NCBI GenBank assembly: GCA_002494165.1
Contig: DLBH01000061.1
Span: 1-55,120 of the forward strand
Origin: Lachnospiraceae bacterium UBA7026
GTDB lineage: Bacteria; Bacillota; Clostridia; Lachnospirales; Lachnospiraceae
Reading direction: 5' to 3'
Length of the DNA: 55,120 nt
The translations under genes were made by a program, and so were the position numbers. Positions 1 to 9,305 of the stretch are shown here, in pieces; the first letter of the stretch is position 1; every line of letters begins with the position of its first letter. The notes under the pieces are model-generated. The model saw only the letters and a list, made by a program, of their open reading frames with translations. It did not search any database and was not told the origin of the DNA.

Positions 1-1368
1 CTTGCCCACAACCTGGCAGATATCGTAGGCACCATAGCCATGTTTATCACCATGATGGTTCTCATGTTTGTCTTTGACTGGCGGATGGGCCTGGCATGTC
101 TTTTATCCGCTGTCATTTCCATCATCTCCATGTTCACCATGATGGGTGGAAAAAATGCAAAGCTGATGTTGGAGTACCAGAAGGCCCAGGATAACATGAG
201 CAAGGCCGGCACAGAATATGTCAGAGGAATCCCTGTCGTGAAAGTATTCCAGCAGACTGTCTATTCTTTCAAAGCTTTTAAAAAGGCCATTGAGGATTAC
301 AGCGACAAGGCAGAATATTACAACAACGGTGTCTGCCGCCTGCCCCAGTCCATCAACCTGACCTTTACGGAAGGTGCCTTTATCTTCCTGGTACCTGCTG
401 TCCTGCTGATGGCACCGGGAGCCCTGGCAAAAGGGGACTTTGCCGGCTTTGTCACCAATTTTGCCTTCTATGCCATTTTCTCAGCCATCATTTCCACGGC
501 CCTGGCCAAGATTATGTTCGCCGCCAGCGGCACCATGCTGGCATCTACAGCTTTAGCCAGAATCAACCAGGTCATGGATGCCCCGGTTCTGGAACAGGCC
601 GGTCATCCCCAGCTGCCGGCAGACAATGGAATCTGTTTTAAAGACGTGACTTTCACTTATGCAGGTTCCCAAATCCCGGCCCTGGACCATGTATCCTTCC
701 AGGTTGATCCCGGACAGACCGTAGCCCTTGTGGGACCTTCCGGCGGTGGAAAAACCACCGCGGCCAGCCTCATACCCCGTTTCTGGGATGTCTCCTTAGG
801 CAGTGTAGAGGTGGGGGGCGTGGATGTAAGACAAATCGACTCCCATGTCCTCATGGACCATATCGCCTTTGTCTTCCAGAACAACCATCTTTTTAAGACC
901 TCCATCCTGGAAAATGTCCGGGCCGCCCGGCCGGAGGCTTCCAGGGAGGAAGTCATAAAAGCCCTGGCCGCTGCCCAGTGTGACGATATCATTGAAAAGC
1001 TGCCAAAAGGGATAGACACGGTCATAGGAAGCCAGGGCACCTACTTATCCGGTGGAGAGCAGCAGCGTATTGCTCTTGCCAGGGCCATTCTTAAAGATGC
1101 CCCCATCATCGTTCTTGATGAGGCCACGGCCTTTGCAGACCCGGAAAACGAAGCCCTGATCCAGAAAGCATTTTCCAGACTGACCAAGGACAGGACGGTC
1201 ATCATGATCGCCCACCGCCTGTCCACCGTTGTCGGGGCAGATAAAATCCTTGTCCTTGACCAGGGCCATCTGGCCCAGGAAGGCAGTCACGAAGATTTAC
1301 TGAAACAAGGCGGTCTGTACGCAAAAATGTGGAATGATTACAGACAGGCCGTACAATGGCGGATTTAA
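1..1368 (+). CDS. ABC exporter subunit, permease-ATPase fusion (5' end outside window)
   Basis: The reading frame is open from base 1, so the N-terminus lies outside the window; the internal ATG at 40 is not a convincing start. What remains is the end of an exporter-type membrane domain with hydrophobic segments, followed by a full nucleotide-binding domain: Walker A GPSGGGKTT, signature LSGGEQQR, Walker B IIVLDEATAF and the H-loop AHRLS. The Walker B continuation ATAFADPENE is typical, to my knowledge, of the YbtQ/IrtB group of exporter-fold ABC proteins linked to siderophore or peptide traffic. It ends 17 bases before a second half-transporter, so the two very probably form a heterodimer. 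The transported substrate cannot be told from sequence. Confidence 0.9.
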   Translation, partial: LAHNLADIVGTIAMFITMMVLMFVFDWRMGLACLLSAVISIISMFTMMGGKNAKLMLEYQKAQDNMSKAGTEYVRGIPVVKVFQQTVYSFKAFKKAIEDYSDKAEYYNNGVCRLPQSINLTFTEGAFIFLVPAVLLMAPGALAKGDFAGFVTNFAFYAIFSAIISTALAKIMFAASGTMLASTALARINQVMDAPVLEQAGHPQLPADNGICFKDVTFTYAGSQIPALDHVSFQVDPGQTVALVGPSGGGKTTAASLIPRFWDVSLGSVEVGGVDVRQIDSHVLMDHIAFVFQNNHLFKTSILENVRAARPEASREEVIKALAAAQCDDIIEKLPKGIDTVIGSQGTYLSGGEQQRIALARAILKDAPIIVLDEATAFADPENEALIQKAFSRLTKDRTVIMIAHRLSTVVGADKILVLDQGHLAQEGSHEDLLKQGGLYAKMWNDYRQAVQWRI

Positions 1369-1385
1369 GCAGGGAGGTGAATTAA

Positions 1386-3128
1386 ATGTTTGGAAAAGAC
1401 TTTCAGCGTAAATATGCCCTGACGGACCAGGGTGTGGAAAATACAAAAAAAGGAGCCTTTTGGACAATCATCGTCAACCTGGTGGTCATGGGGGGCGTCG
1501 GTATTCTTTACCTCCTGATGACAAAATTTATGGCTGCCCTGACGGACCAGGCGGCCCTCCCCGGTCCTGTCTTCTTTCTGCTGCTTCTTCTTGGCTTTGT
1601 GGTTCTTTCCCTGGTCACCCATCTCCAGCAGTACAACGCGACCTACGGACTGGTTTACTCAGAAGTAAAGACCATGAGAATCGGCCTGGCAGAACGGTTG
1701 CGAAAACTTCCCCTGAGTTTCTTTGGCAAACGGGACCTGGCCGACCTGACAGAGACCATCATGGGAGACGTAAACCGGATGGAGCATGTCTGGTCCCATG
1801 TCCTGGGCTATCTCTACGGGTCCTATGCTTCGACGGCTCTCATCGCTGTCATACTCATGTTCTATGACTGGCGGCTGGCCATCGCCTGCCTCTGGGGTGT
1901 TCCCGTGGCCTTCATCCTGCTCTTTGGCAGCCGCAAGATGGCAGAAGAGAATTCCCGGCGCACGAAGGCAGCGGCCCTAAAGGTCTCTGACGGCATCCAG
2001 GAAAGCCTGGAAAATATCCGGGAGATCCATGCCACTAACCAGGAAGACCGCTACCTGGCAGAGCTCAACCAGAAAATCGACCATCATGAAAGCATCATGA
2101 TCAAGGGGGAGCTGGCGACCGGTATCTTTGTCAATGCCGCCAGCGTAATCATGCGCCTTGGTGTGGCCACGACTATCCTGACCGGAGCCAGCCTGATTCT
2201 GGCCGGCAAGATAGACTTCATGCTCTTCTTTATGTTCCTCCTCATCATCACCCGGATCTATGCTCCCTTTGACCAGAGTCTGGCCTTGATTGCGGAAGTC
2301 TTTCTTTCCCAGGTATCAGCCAACCGTCTGATGGAAATCTATGATACTGAGACAGCGGAGGGAGCCGACAGTTTCCAGCCCCTCAACCATGATATCGTCT
2401 TCGATCACGTGGGCTTTGCCTATGACCAGAAGGAAGTCCTTCACGATGTGAGCTTCACGGCAAGGGAAGGGGAGGTTACCGCCCTGGTAGGTCCTTCCGG
2501 TTCCGGCAAGAGTACCTGCGCCAGACTGGCCACGAGACTCTGGGACATTTCCGAGGGCAGTATCCGTGTTGGCGGAGTGGACATCTCCACGGTAGATCCG
2601 GAAGTCCTTCTGACTGACTATTCCATGGTATTCCAGGATGTGGTCCTCTTTGACGATACGGTCATGGAAAATATCCGTCTGGGAAAACACGGTGCCAGTG
2701 ACCAGGAAGTCCTGGCAGCGGCAGCCGCTGCCAACTGTGATGAGTTTGTAAGTAAGATGCCCCAGGGCTATGAGACACCCATCGGTGAAAACGGAGCCCG
2801 GCTTTCCGGCGGCGAACGGCAGCGGATCTCCATCGCCCGGGCCCTCCTTAAGGATGCGCCTATCGTCCTTTTGGATGAGGCCACTGCCTCTTTGGATGTG
2901 GAAAATGAGACCAAGGTTCAGGGGGCTCTTTCCAGACTTCTTACAGGCAAGACTGTGCTGGTGATCGCCCATCGTATGAGAACTGTGGAGGCAGCAGATC
3001 ATATTGTGGTCCTGGCCGAGGGAAAAGTCGTGGAAGAGGGGAGCCCGGCTGAGCTTTACGCCAGAGAAGGCAGCCTCTTCAAACGGATGAGTGACCTGCA
3101 AAAGGCCAGCGCAAATTGGAGTATATAG
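1386..3128 (+). CDS. ABC exporter subunit, permease-ATPase fusion
   Basis: This 580-residue half-transporter has an N-terminal six-helix exporter domain (about residues 20-310) and a C-terminal ATPase domain with Walker A GPSGSGKST, signature LSGGERQR, Walker B IVLLDEATASLD and switch AHRMR. Length is normal for a single half-exporter. The ATG is preceded by GGGAGGTGAATTAA, a good ribosome site, and the gene follows its partner by 17 bases, so they form one operon and one heterodimeric pump. The family includes multidrug exporters and the IrtAB/YbtPQ siderophore transporters; the partner's Walker B region leans toward the latter, but no siderophore genes are visible here. Confidence 0.92.
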   Translation: MFGKDFQRKYALTDQGVENTKKGAFWTIIVNLVVMGGVGILYLLMTKFMAALTDQAALPGPVFFLLLLLGFVVLSLVTHLQQYNATYGLVYSEVKTMRIGLAERLRKLPLSFFGKRDLADLTETIMGDVNRMEHVWSHVLGYLYGSYASTALIAVILMFYDWRLAIACLWGVPVAFILLFGSRKMAEENSRRTKAAALKVSDGIQESLENIREIHATNQEDRYLAELNQKIDHHESIMIKGELATGIFVNAASVIMRLGVATTILTGASLILAGKIDFMLFFMFLLIITRIYAPFDQSLALIAEVFLSQVSANRLMEIYDTETAEGADSFQPLNHDIVFDHVGFAYDQKEVLHDVSFTAREGEVTALVGPSGSGKSTCARLATRLWDISEGSIRVGGVDISTVDPEVLLTDYSMVFQDVVLFDDTVMENIRLGKHGASDQEVLAAAAAANCDEFVSKMPQGYETPIGENGARLSGGERQRISIARALLKDAPIVLLDEATASLDVENETKVQGALSRLLTGKTVLVIAHRMRTVEAADHIVVLAEGKVVEEGSPAELYAREGSLFKRMSDLQKASANWSI

Positions 3129-3230
3129 AAAAAGCATACCTTTTTACACTATATTGTGTGATCAGTCAGGAAAGATATCCACGAAAATAAAATCAGCTAT
3201 ACCTTCGGATTTCCCTGCACAGCCTTTTTT

Positions 3231-3285
3231 CGCGCCTCTTGCAGAACTCGCCTGCTTTGCAGGCGGGGGCATCCTGCCTGGCGCG
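3231..3285. repeat. Intergenic GC-rich hairpin
   Basis: In the 316-base spacer after the ABC genes there is a GC-rich imperfect palindrome. Outer arms are CGCGCC and GGCGCG, and the inner stem is CGCCTGC-TTT-GCAGGCG. No T-run follows on either strand, so it is not a standard terminator. The rest of the spacer (3286-3444) is AT-rich with repeated AATTGATAGT and AATTATTGATT motifs and no gene that I can see. Confidence 0.5.
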
Positions 3286-3444
3286 GAGGCTAAGCTTGGA
3301 ATATTTAATAATTGATAGTCCTATTTATTCTGTTGTTTTTTCCTTAATAGAATTGACCAAAGGTCTATAATTGATAGTAATAATGAAGGTTTTTAATCAA
3401 TTATTGATTATTGTTCTGATTGGTGTTTTGACGGGGGAAGCAGT

Positions 3445-4572
3445 ATGGATGGTTTGGATAAGAGGGTATATTATGACCGTATGATGGAGGAGCTGGAGAG
3501 GCCTTATTGCAGGCTTGAGAACAGGGATGAGTTTATTGAGGCTTTTTCCCTCTTGCTGACGCCGGAGGAGGCGGAGCTTTTTCTTGCTTTTCCGGATTTT
3601 TCCCTGCTGAAGGAAGACCCGCCTGCGAGGCCCTTGTCCTGGGTCTATAAGCAGGTGCGGCCGGATCTCTGGCCGGATCTTGAGATGATGACCAGGGATA
3701 TGCAAAAGAAACAGTTTCTGATTGAGATGGGAGAAGAGGCAGGAGAGAAGCTTTATATGAGAAACTATCTCTTTGGTTTTGCTATCACTTTCGTCTTTAA
3801 ACCGGGGCATCCCCTGGAGAAGCCTTGCCAGCACTGGTTCTCCAATGTCTACATGATGGATGCCATGCGTCTTGGTCTGGCCATCGACCATCCCTTTGAG
3901 GTGACTCTGGCCCATGAAGGAGTTCTTACCGGGGATTCCAGGCATGGCAAGATTCCCATGAACCTGGAGATTCCTGATGAGAGGGAGATCGTTCCCTATG
4001 ACCTGGCTTCCGAAGCGATTATAAATGCCACAGCCCTGGGCGTCCGTCCCTGTATCTGCCGTCATGTCTCGGAAGAAGAGGGCCGGAAAACCTGTGACTA
4101 TCCAGCTGATTATTGCATGGTCCTCAATGAGGTGGCGGAATCAGCCATCGCCATGGGTGAAGCCGTGGAGAAAAGCAAAGAAGAGATGCTGGATCTATTA
4201 ACCTTCTGCCGGGACCAGGGACTGGTCCAGACCATCAATAATGCCAACCACCCCTACAGTATCTGTAACTGCTGCAGGGATTGCTGCCTGCTCCTTGCTT
4301 CCATGGCCAAGGGGGAGAGGGAGATTTCCAAGCCTTCCCGTTTTGTGGCCTATGCCAGGTCCGGCTGCATCCAGTGCCAGGCCTGCATGAAAGTTTGTCC
4401 TATGGATGCCATCCGGATGACCATTGCAGGAGCTTTGGTACTTCCTAAGAAATGTATCGGCTGCGGCCTCTGCGCTTCAAGGTGTCCCAAGGGAGTGCTT
4501 ACTTTACTCAGAAGGGATCCCAATTCCCCAAAGGAGAGAGACCTGGAAAAGGAAAAGAGGCCTTATCTTTAA
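3445..4572 (+). CDS. 4Fe-4S ferredoxin-domain protein, uncharacterised
   Basis: A 375-residue protein whose last ~90 residues carry two 4Fe-4S ferredoxin motifs, CIQCQACMKVCP and CIGCGLCASRCP. Upstream lies a second cysteine-rich stretch (about residues 205-285) with RPCICRH, a Cys-rich DYPADYC segment and ICNCCRDCC, which may bind a further cluster or metal. The first 200 residues have no motif I recognise. There is no signal peptide or membrane segment, so it is probably a cytoplasmic electron carrier or a redox protein partner. The start is supported by GGGGAAG upstream. It stands alone with a terminator at its end; hypA follows after a repeat-filled gap. Function is not assigned. Confidence 0.8.
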   Translation: MDGLDKRVYYDRMMEELERPYCRLENRDEFIEAFSLLLTPEEAELFLAFPDFSLLKEDPPARPLSWVYKQVRPDLWPDLEMMTRDMQKKQFLIEMGEEAGEKLYMRNYLFGFAITFVFKPGHPLEKPCQHWFSNVYMMDAMRLGLAIDHPFEVTLAHEGVLTGDSRHGKIPMNLEIPDEREIVPYDLASEAIINATALGVRPCICRHVSEEEGRKTCDYPADYCMVLNEVAESAIAMGEAVEKSKEEMLDLLTFCRDQGLVQTINNANHPYSICNCCRDCCLLLASMAKGEREISKPSRFVAYARSGCIQCQACMKVCPMDAIRMTIAGALVLPKKCIGCGLCASRCPKGVLTLLRRDPNSPKERDLEKEKRPYL

Positions 4573-4577
4573 AGAGT

Positions 4578-4621
4578 AAAGCGTATCTGGTCTGGCATAT
4601 GCCAAAAGATACGCTTTTTTA
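4578..4621 (+). terminator. Intrinsic terminator after Fe-S gene
   Basis: The arms AAAGCGTATC and GATACGCTTTTTT pair across a 20-base loop and end in a T-run a few bases after the stop codon of the Fe-S gene. The 3' arm is also the first unit of the downstream 32-bp repeat array. Confidence 0.75.
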
Positions 4622-4812
4622 TTCCGGTATATGCCAAAAGTTACGCTTTCTTATTCAGGTATATGCCAATAGTTTCAGTTTCTTATTCAGGTATATGCCA
4701 ATAATTGTATTTTCTTATTCAGAGATATACTAATAGATGAACCTGGTTGTTTTGGTATCTATCTATAAAGGCGCTTTCTTATTCCAGTATATGCTTAAAT
4801 ATACGCTTCTTA
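4595..4812. repeat. 32-bp tandem repeat array
   Basis: Four consecutive 32-bp units start at 4595, 4627, 4659 and 4691. Each begins G(C/T)ATATGCCAA and ends near TTATTC(A/C)G. A fifth, badly decayed unit follows and a partial copy lies near 4781-4812. Divergence increases along the array. The array has no gene of its own; the remaining ~150 bases before hypA are AT-rich and unremarkable. Confidence 0.85.
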
Positions 4813-4967
4813 GCATTTTGATAAGATCAGGGATTTCATTAATAATATTTTCTGATTTCAAAAAAAATTTTTTCTGTTACATTTACATTAATTCTTTTAA
4901 CTTACATTAATTATAGTTTTTATGACGCTGTTTGGATTTTATAAAGGAAGATTGGAGCAAAAAGGCC

Positions 4968-5321
4968 ATGCATGAGACATCTCTAATAGAATATACCCTG
5001 AATGCTGTAGAGAAAAGGGCTTCTCTCATGGGGATTGAAAGGGTCGCCGAGATTGGTCTGGTGGTTGGCCGGCTGGCGGCCGTGCCTCACCTGATGGAGA
5101 CTGCTTTCAATGTTATGAAATATGGCAGACCCATGTTTACAGAGACAAAACTTGTTATAGATTACCGGGATCTCTCTTTTTGCTGCCGTAACTGCCAGGA
5201 AGAATTTACCACAGATTCTTATATAGAGGCCCGCTGCCCGGCCTGTGGGGGAACCCATTTGAAAAGGACAGGAGGGGATGAGCTCCTGATCGATTATTTT
5301 ATTCCGGAAGACACGGTTTAA
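4968..5321 (+). CDS. hypA: Hydrogenase maturation nickel metallochaperone HypA
   Basis: HypA hands nickel to [NiFe]-hydrogenase maturation factors. The protein from this start begins MHETSLIEY, giving the N-terminal Met-His-Glu that binds nickel, and carries the zinc site CCRNCQEEF...RCPACGG. At 117 residues it matches the family size. An ATG 36 bases upstream (4932) is in frame, but it would bury the metal-binding His2, and GGAG lies ahead of 4968, so I prefer the internal start. No hydrogenase or other hyp gene is in the window, so it is an orphan here. It might instead serve another nickel enzyme, but the sequence gives no hint. Confidence 0.88.
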   Translation: MHETSLIEYTLNAVEKRASLMGIERVAEIGLVVGRLAAVPHLMETAFNVMKYGRPMFTETKLVIDYRDLSFCCRNCQEEFTTDSYIEARCPACGGTHLKRTGGDELLIDYFIPEDTV

Positions 5322-5767
5322 ACTTGCCGGAAAAGTTTCATTTTCCCAAAATTGTGGGTAAAGCAGAATCCTGGAGATTATGAGCCCTGACTTTCTTCTT
5401 TTCTGGTCAAAATTTATTCTGTTGCTTAAAATTTAATCTGTACCTTTCTTGTTTTTTATATAAATTGATGAAATATTTGTTTTAATCTAAAAGTATCAGG
5501 TAGGATTCAATATTTTTTTGGTAAAATCCAGTCCTGCCTCTCAAGTCTTATTCTTTTCTAATTCAGTAAATTCCAGTAAAAATTACAAAAAATCTATTAA
5601 TTCCCCTTAAAACCAGGGTTCTTTTTTAATTTCAAAGCTAATTTTTTATTTTTTCTTTCTTCAATTTTACCCAAAAGCAAAACGTAATCTAAATGTAAAT
5701 AAAGGGCTTCTCCGATAAACTGAATATGAAAGTATTTTAACCAATAATTTATAAGGAGGAGTTAATT
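5322..5767. other. AT-rich spacer upstream of the GRE operon
   Basis: This 446-base gap has no credible gene. It contains an imperfect stem near 5500-5540 (AGGTAGGATT against AGTCCTGCCT) and a weak stem with a T-run near 5603-5630. Direct repeats of CAGTAAA lie near 5565-5580. It is the expected place for the promoter and for binding of the locus response regulator, but I cannot point to a convincing -35/-10 pair. A strong ribosome site AAGGAGGAG lies just before the GRE start. Confidence 0.5.
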
Positions 5768-8320
5768 ATGTATAACCAAACTTCTATGATTGCCAAGGGG
5801 TTTACAAAACCAACCGCCAGAGTGCAGCGTCTTAAGCAGGCTATTTATGATGCTACACCGGTTCTTGAAGTAGAGCGTATGGTCCTGATGACCAAAGCTT
5901 ACCAGGAGAGCGAGGATCTCAGTCCGGTTATGCGCCGTGCAAAGGCTATGGAGAAGCTTCTGAACAATATGCATGTAACCATCCGTGATGACGAGCTGAT
6001 CGTTGGTTCTGTTACAGAGCATCCCCGTTCATCCGAGATTCATGTAGAGCTGTCTTTAGAGTGGCTCTTAGACGAGCTGGATACCATCTCCACCAGACCT
6101 GCAGATCCTTATTACTTAAGTGAAGAATCCAAGGAGATCATCCGGTCTCTGGCTCCTTACTGGAAAGGCAGAACAAACAGTGAGTACGCTCTTTCCCTTA
6201 TGTCCAAGGAGTGTATGGATGCCTTAGAGCATGGTGTTTATGATTCCGGCAGCTACCTCTATGGTGGTGTAGGTCACTCTCAGGTAGATTACGGCCGCAT
6301 CTTAGAGCGCGGCTATGAGGGTGTCATCCAGGACTGCGAGGCTGAGCTGGCCAAGCTTGACAGAAGTGATCCCGATTGTATCAAGAAAGAGCAGTTCTAC
6401 AAGGCTCTCATGATTACTTATACCGCAGCAATCAATTTTGCCCACCGTTATGCGGACAAGGCAGAAGAGATGGCAGCTGTTGAGGCTAATCCGGTACGTA
6501 AGGCAGAATTAAAGCAGATCGCCAAGAACTGCCGCCGTGTTCCCCAGTATGGAGCAACCAACTTCTATGAGGCAGTACAGTCCTTCTGGTTTGTACATTG
6601 TATCATCCGTATCGAGTGTAACGGCTACTCCTACTCACCGGGACCATTTGACCGTTATATGTATCCCTTCTATAAGATGGATACTGAGATCTCCGAAGAA
6701 TTTGCTCAGGAACTGCTTGATTGTCTCTATGTAAAATTCAACGATTCCGCAACCTGCCGTGACAAGATCACAGCCCAGGCTTTCGCAGGATACGGTATGT
6801 TTGAGCAGATTGCTTTAAGTGGTATGGATGAGAGAGGAAATGATATCACAAACGATGTCAGCTACCTCTGCCTGAATGCAGCTGCCCATGTGCAGATGCC
6901 CCAGCCTTCCAACGGTGTCAGAATCTCCAACCAGACTCCCGATGAGTTCCTCTACAGGGTTTGCGAGGTTGTCCGCCTTGGATTTGGCCAGCCGGCCATC
7001 TTCAACGATGAGGTAATCATCGAGGCCATGATGAACAGAGGTATTCCTCTGGAAGTGGCAAGAACCTACTCACCCAGTGGATGTGTTGAGCCTACCATCG
7101 CTCATTTCTATGATGGATGGCATTCACCGGCCTTCTTCAACCTGGCCAAAGTTCTGGAGATCACTCTCCACAATGGTATGGATAAGGGAGTCCAGCTTGG
7201 ACCGAAGACAGGCGATGTAAGAACATTTACCTGCATAGACCAGGTAGTGGACGCTTTCGAGACCCAGCTCCAGTATTTCGTACGTCAGTTAGTAGACAAC
7301 CTGAACTGTGTTGACTATGCTTTTAAAGAGAAGACACCGAACACCTTCCAGTCCGCTTTGATCAGTGACTGTATCGCCAAGGGTAAGACAGTCCAGGAAG
7401 GTGGTGCACGTTACAACTGGACAGGCCCGCAGGGAATCGCTGTAGCAGATACCGGTGATGCTATTTATGCCATCGAGAAGAACGTATTTATCGACAAGAA
7501 ATTTACCATGAGTGAGCTCATGGATGCCGTAGACCATAACTTTGGCCGTGTTGTCGGTGAAAACCAGCCGACCTACCAGCCCACATGTAACGCAGCAGCA
7601 CCGAGCTATGAGAATGAGACGGAGAAGACAATCTACGAAGTAGTCAGGGCTATCCTTAATAAGACCGGTTCCGTAAGCATGTCTGACTTCCAGTCCTACG
7701 CTCCGGCAACAGCTGCTGATTATGATGCGATCTACAGAATCTGTGACGCTACACCGAGCTATGGTAACGATATCGATGAAGTTGACAAGTATGCAGCCCT
7801 GGTTGCAAGGCTCTACTGTGAAGAGCTTGTCAAGTACAGAAATGTACGTGGCGGTATCTTCCAGGCAGCCCTGTTCCCGGTATCCGGCAACGTTATCTAT
7901 GGATACGATGTAGGAGCTCTGCCCAGTGGAAGACTGGCTGAGACACCTCTTGCAGATGGTGTATCTCCCCGTCCCGGCAAAGATGTCCACGGCCCGACAG
8001 CAGCAGCCAACTCTGTTTCCAAACTGGACCACGCTCTGGCATCCAACGGAACTCTTTACAACCAGAAATACCTTCCTTCCGCACTTGCAGGAGACCAGGG
8101 TCTCATGAATCTTGCAGCTGTGATCCGCGGCTACTTCGACCGGAAGGGTATGGAGATGCAGTTTAACGTAGTTGACCGTGCTACCCTGATCGCGGCACAG
8201 CAGAATCCGGAACAGTACAAGAACCTTGTAGTCCGTGTTGCCGGCTACAGTGCAAACTTCACAAAGCTGGCCAAGGATATGCAGGATAATATCATTGCAC
8301 GTACTGAGCAGGATTTTTAA
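5768..8320 (+). CDS. BMC-associated glycyl radical enzyme, diol-dehydratase/choline-lyase family, substrate unassigned
   Basis: An 850-residue glycyl radical enzyme. The catalytic loop GCVEP puts the thiyl Cys at 439 and the base Glu at 441; the glycyl loop RVAGYSA near the C-terminus puts the radical at Gly826. The end (from about residue 664) closely follows the B12-independent glycerol dehydratase pattern (GNDIDEVD, PLADGVSP, ANSVSKLDH). Differences from remembered diol dehydratases: Tyr287 where a substrate-binding His is expected, and Ser453 where an Asp is expected; it also lacks the choline-lyase pattern after GCVEP. About 58 extra residues (593-650) hold an amphipathic helix like an encapsulation peptide. 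Codons (CGT, GGT, GTA) suggest high expression. It is followed by its activase and shell genes. Confidence 0.9.
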   Translation: MYNQTSMIAKGFTKPTARVQRLKQAIYDATPVLEVERMVLMTKAYQESEDLSPVMRRAKAMEKLLNNMHVTIRDDELIVGSVTEHPRSSEIHVELSLEWLLDELDTISTRPADPYYLSEESKEIIRSLAPYWKGRTNSEYALSLMSKECMDALEHGVYDSGSYLYGGVGHSQVDYGRILERGYEGVIQDCEAELAKLDRSDPDCIKKEQFYKALMITYTAAINFAHRYADKAEEMAAVEANPVRKAELKQIAKNCRRVPQYGATNFYEAVQSFWFVHCIIRIECNGYSYSPGPFDRYMYPFYKMDTEISEEFAQELLDCLYVKFNDSATCRDKITAQAFAGYGMFEQIALSGMDERGNDITNDVSYLCLNAAAHVQMPQPSNGVRISNQTPDEFLYRVCEVVRLGFGQPAIFNDEVIIEAMMNRGIPLEVARTYSPSGCVEPTIAHFYDGWHSPAFFNLAKVLEITLHNGMDKGVQLGPKTGDVRTFTCIDQVVDAFETQLQYFVRQLVDNLNCVDYAFKEKTPNTFQSALISDCIAKGKTVQEGGARYNWTGPQGIAVADTGDAIYAIEKNVFIDKKFTMSELMDAVDHNFGRVVGENQPTYQPTCNAAAPSYENETEKTIYEVVRAILNKTGSVSMSDFQSYAPATAADYDAIYRICDATPSYGNDIDEVDKYAALVARLYCEELVKYRNVRGGIFQAALFPVSGNVIYGYDVGALPSGRLAETPLADGVSPRPGKDVHGPTAAANSVSKLDHALASNGTLYNQKYLPSALAGDQGLMNLAAVIRGYFDRKGMEMQFNVVDRATLIAAQQNPEQYKNLVVRVAGYSANFTKLAKDMQDNIIARTEQDF

Positions 8321-8366
8321 TGCCGGCCTTTACGAGCCAGTTTTGCGGTACAGGAGGTAATGATTG

Positions 8367-9287
8367 ATGGCTTCTATTAATTATAAAGCAGAAGGAACCG
8401 TAACGGATATTCAGAGATTCTCAGTCCATGACGGACCCGGTATCCGGACCATCGTCTTCTTGAAGGGTTGTCCTCTTTCCTGCTTCTGGTGCTGCAATCC
8501 GGAAACCCAGCCCCGGCAGCCTGTTGTTCTTTTCAGCCGTGACAAATGTATCGGCTGTGGAAAATGTGTGGTAGCATGCAAACAGCATGCTGCCAGCCTG
8601 GAAAATCCCGGGCGGATTGACCGGTCCCGCTGCATCGGATGTGGTGAGTGTGCCAATGTCTGTCCCACCGGTGCCCTTGTCTTAAAAGGGGAGACCATGA
8701 ATGTGGAACAGGTGGTAAGGATTCTGAAAAAAGATTCCATCATCTACCGAAAGTCCAAGGGTGGAATCACATTATCCGGCGGAGAACCCCTGATGCAGTG
8801 GCAATATGCCACAGAGTTATTGAAGGCCTGCAAGGCCCAGGGCTGGCATACTGCCATTGAGACGACAGGCTTTGGGTCGGAAGAAGCTATAGAAGCTGTA
8901 TTTCCTTATATTGACGTAGCCCTCATGGATATCAAGAGTATGGACCCGGTTATGCACAAGAAAGTGACCGGTGTATCCAATGAGATTATTCACCGCAATG
9001 CCAGACGAATCGCAGAACTCAGCAAGCTGACTGTCCGGGTACCAACCATACCGACAGTGAATGCTACTGTGGAAGACTTCCAGAAGATCTGCGATTTTGC
9101 CAAAACTTTAAATGGGGTGGACACCATCCACGTCCTTCCCTATCACCGGCTGGGCGTCAATAAATACGAGCTTTTAAACAAAGACTATCCCATGGGGCAC
9201 GAGATCGAGTCGATGAAGCCGGCAGAAGCCGTGCCTTTCCAGAAAGTTGTGGAAAAAAACGGATTCCGCTGCGTAATCGGCGGATAG
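8367..9287 (+). CDS. Glycyl radical enzyme activating enzyme (radical SAM)
   Basis: This enzyme cleaves S-adenosylmethionine reductively and abstracts hydrogen from the GRE glycine. The radical-SAM motif CPLSCFWC is at Cys35, Cys39 and Cys42. Two inserted 4Fe-4S clusters follow (CIGCGKCVVAC and CIGCGECANVC), as in activases of this GRE class, and GGITLSGGEP is the SAM-binding GGE region. Length (306 residues) fits. AGGAGG is 9 bases before this ATG; a TTG three bases upstream is an alternative start. It lies 46 bases after the GRE and 18 before the trimer shell gene, clearly one operon, so the GRE at 5768 is its substrate. Confidence 0.93.
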   Translation: MASINYKAEGTVTDIQRFSVHDGPGIRTIVFLKGCPLSCFWCCNPETQPRQPVVLFSRDKCIGCGKCVVACKQHAASLENPGRIDRSRCIGCGECANVCPTGALVLKGETMNVEQVVRILKKDSIIYRKSKGGITLSGGEPLMQWQYATELLKACKAQGWHTAIETTGFGSEEAIEAVFPYIDVALMDIKSMDPVMHKKVTGVSNEIIHRNARRIAELSKLTVRVPTIPTVNATVEDFQKICDFAKTLNGVDTIHVLPYHRLGVNKYELLNKDYPMGHEIESMKPAEAVPFQKVVEKNGFRCVIGG

Positions 9288-9305
9288 ATAAATGGAGGAT
9301 GTAAC

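Noticed and set aside
3231..3285. GC-rich hairpin as terminator of the ABC operon
   Set aside because: No T-run follows the stem on either strand; kept only as a hairpin repeat.
5768..8320. Calling the glycyl radical enzyme choline TMA-lyase (cutC) or glycerol dehydratase
   Set aside because: The residues following GCVEP do not match the choline-lyase pattern that I recall, and two diol-contact positions differ, so a named substrate would be unsupported.
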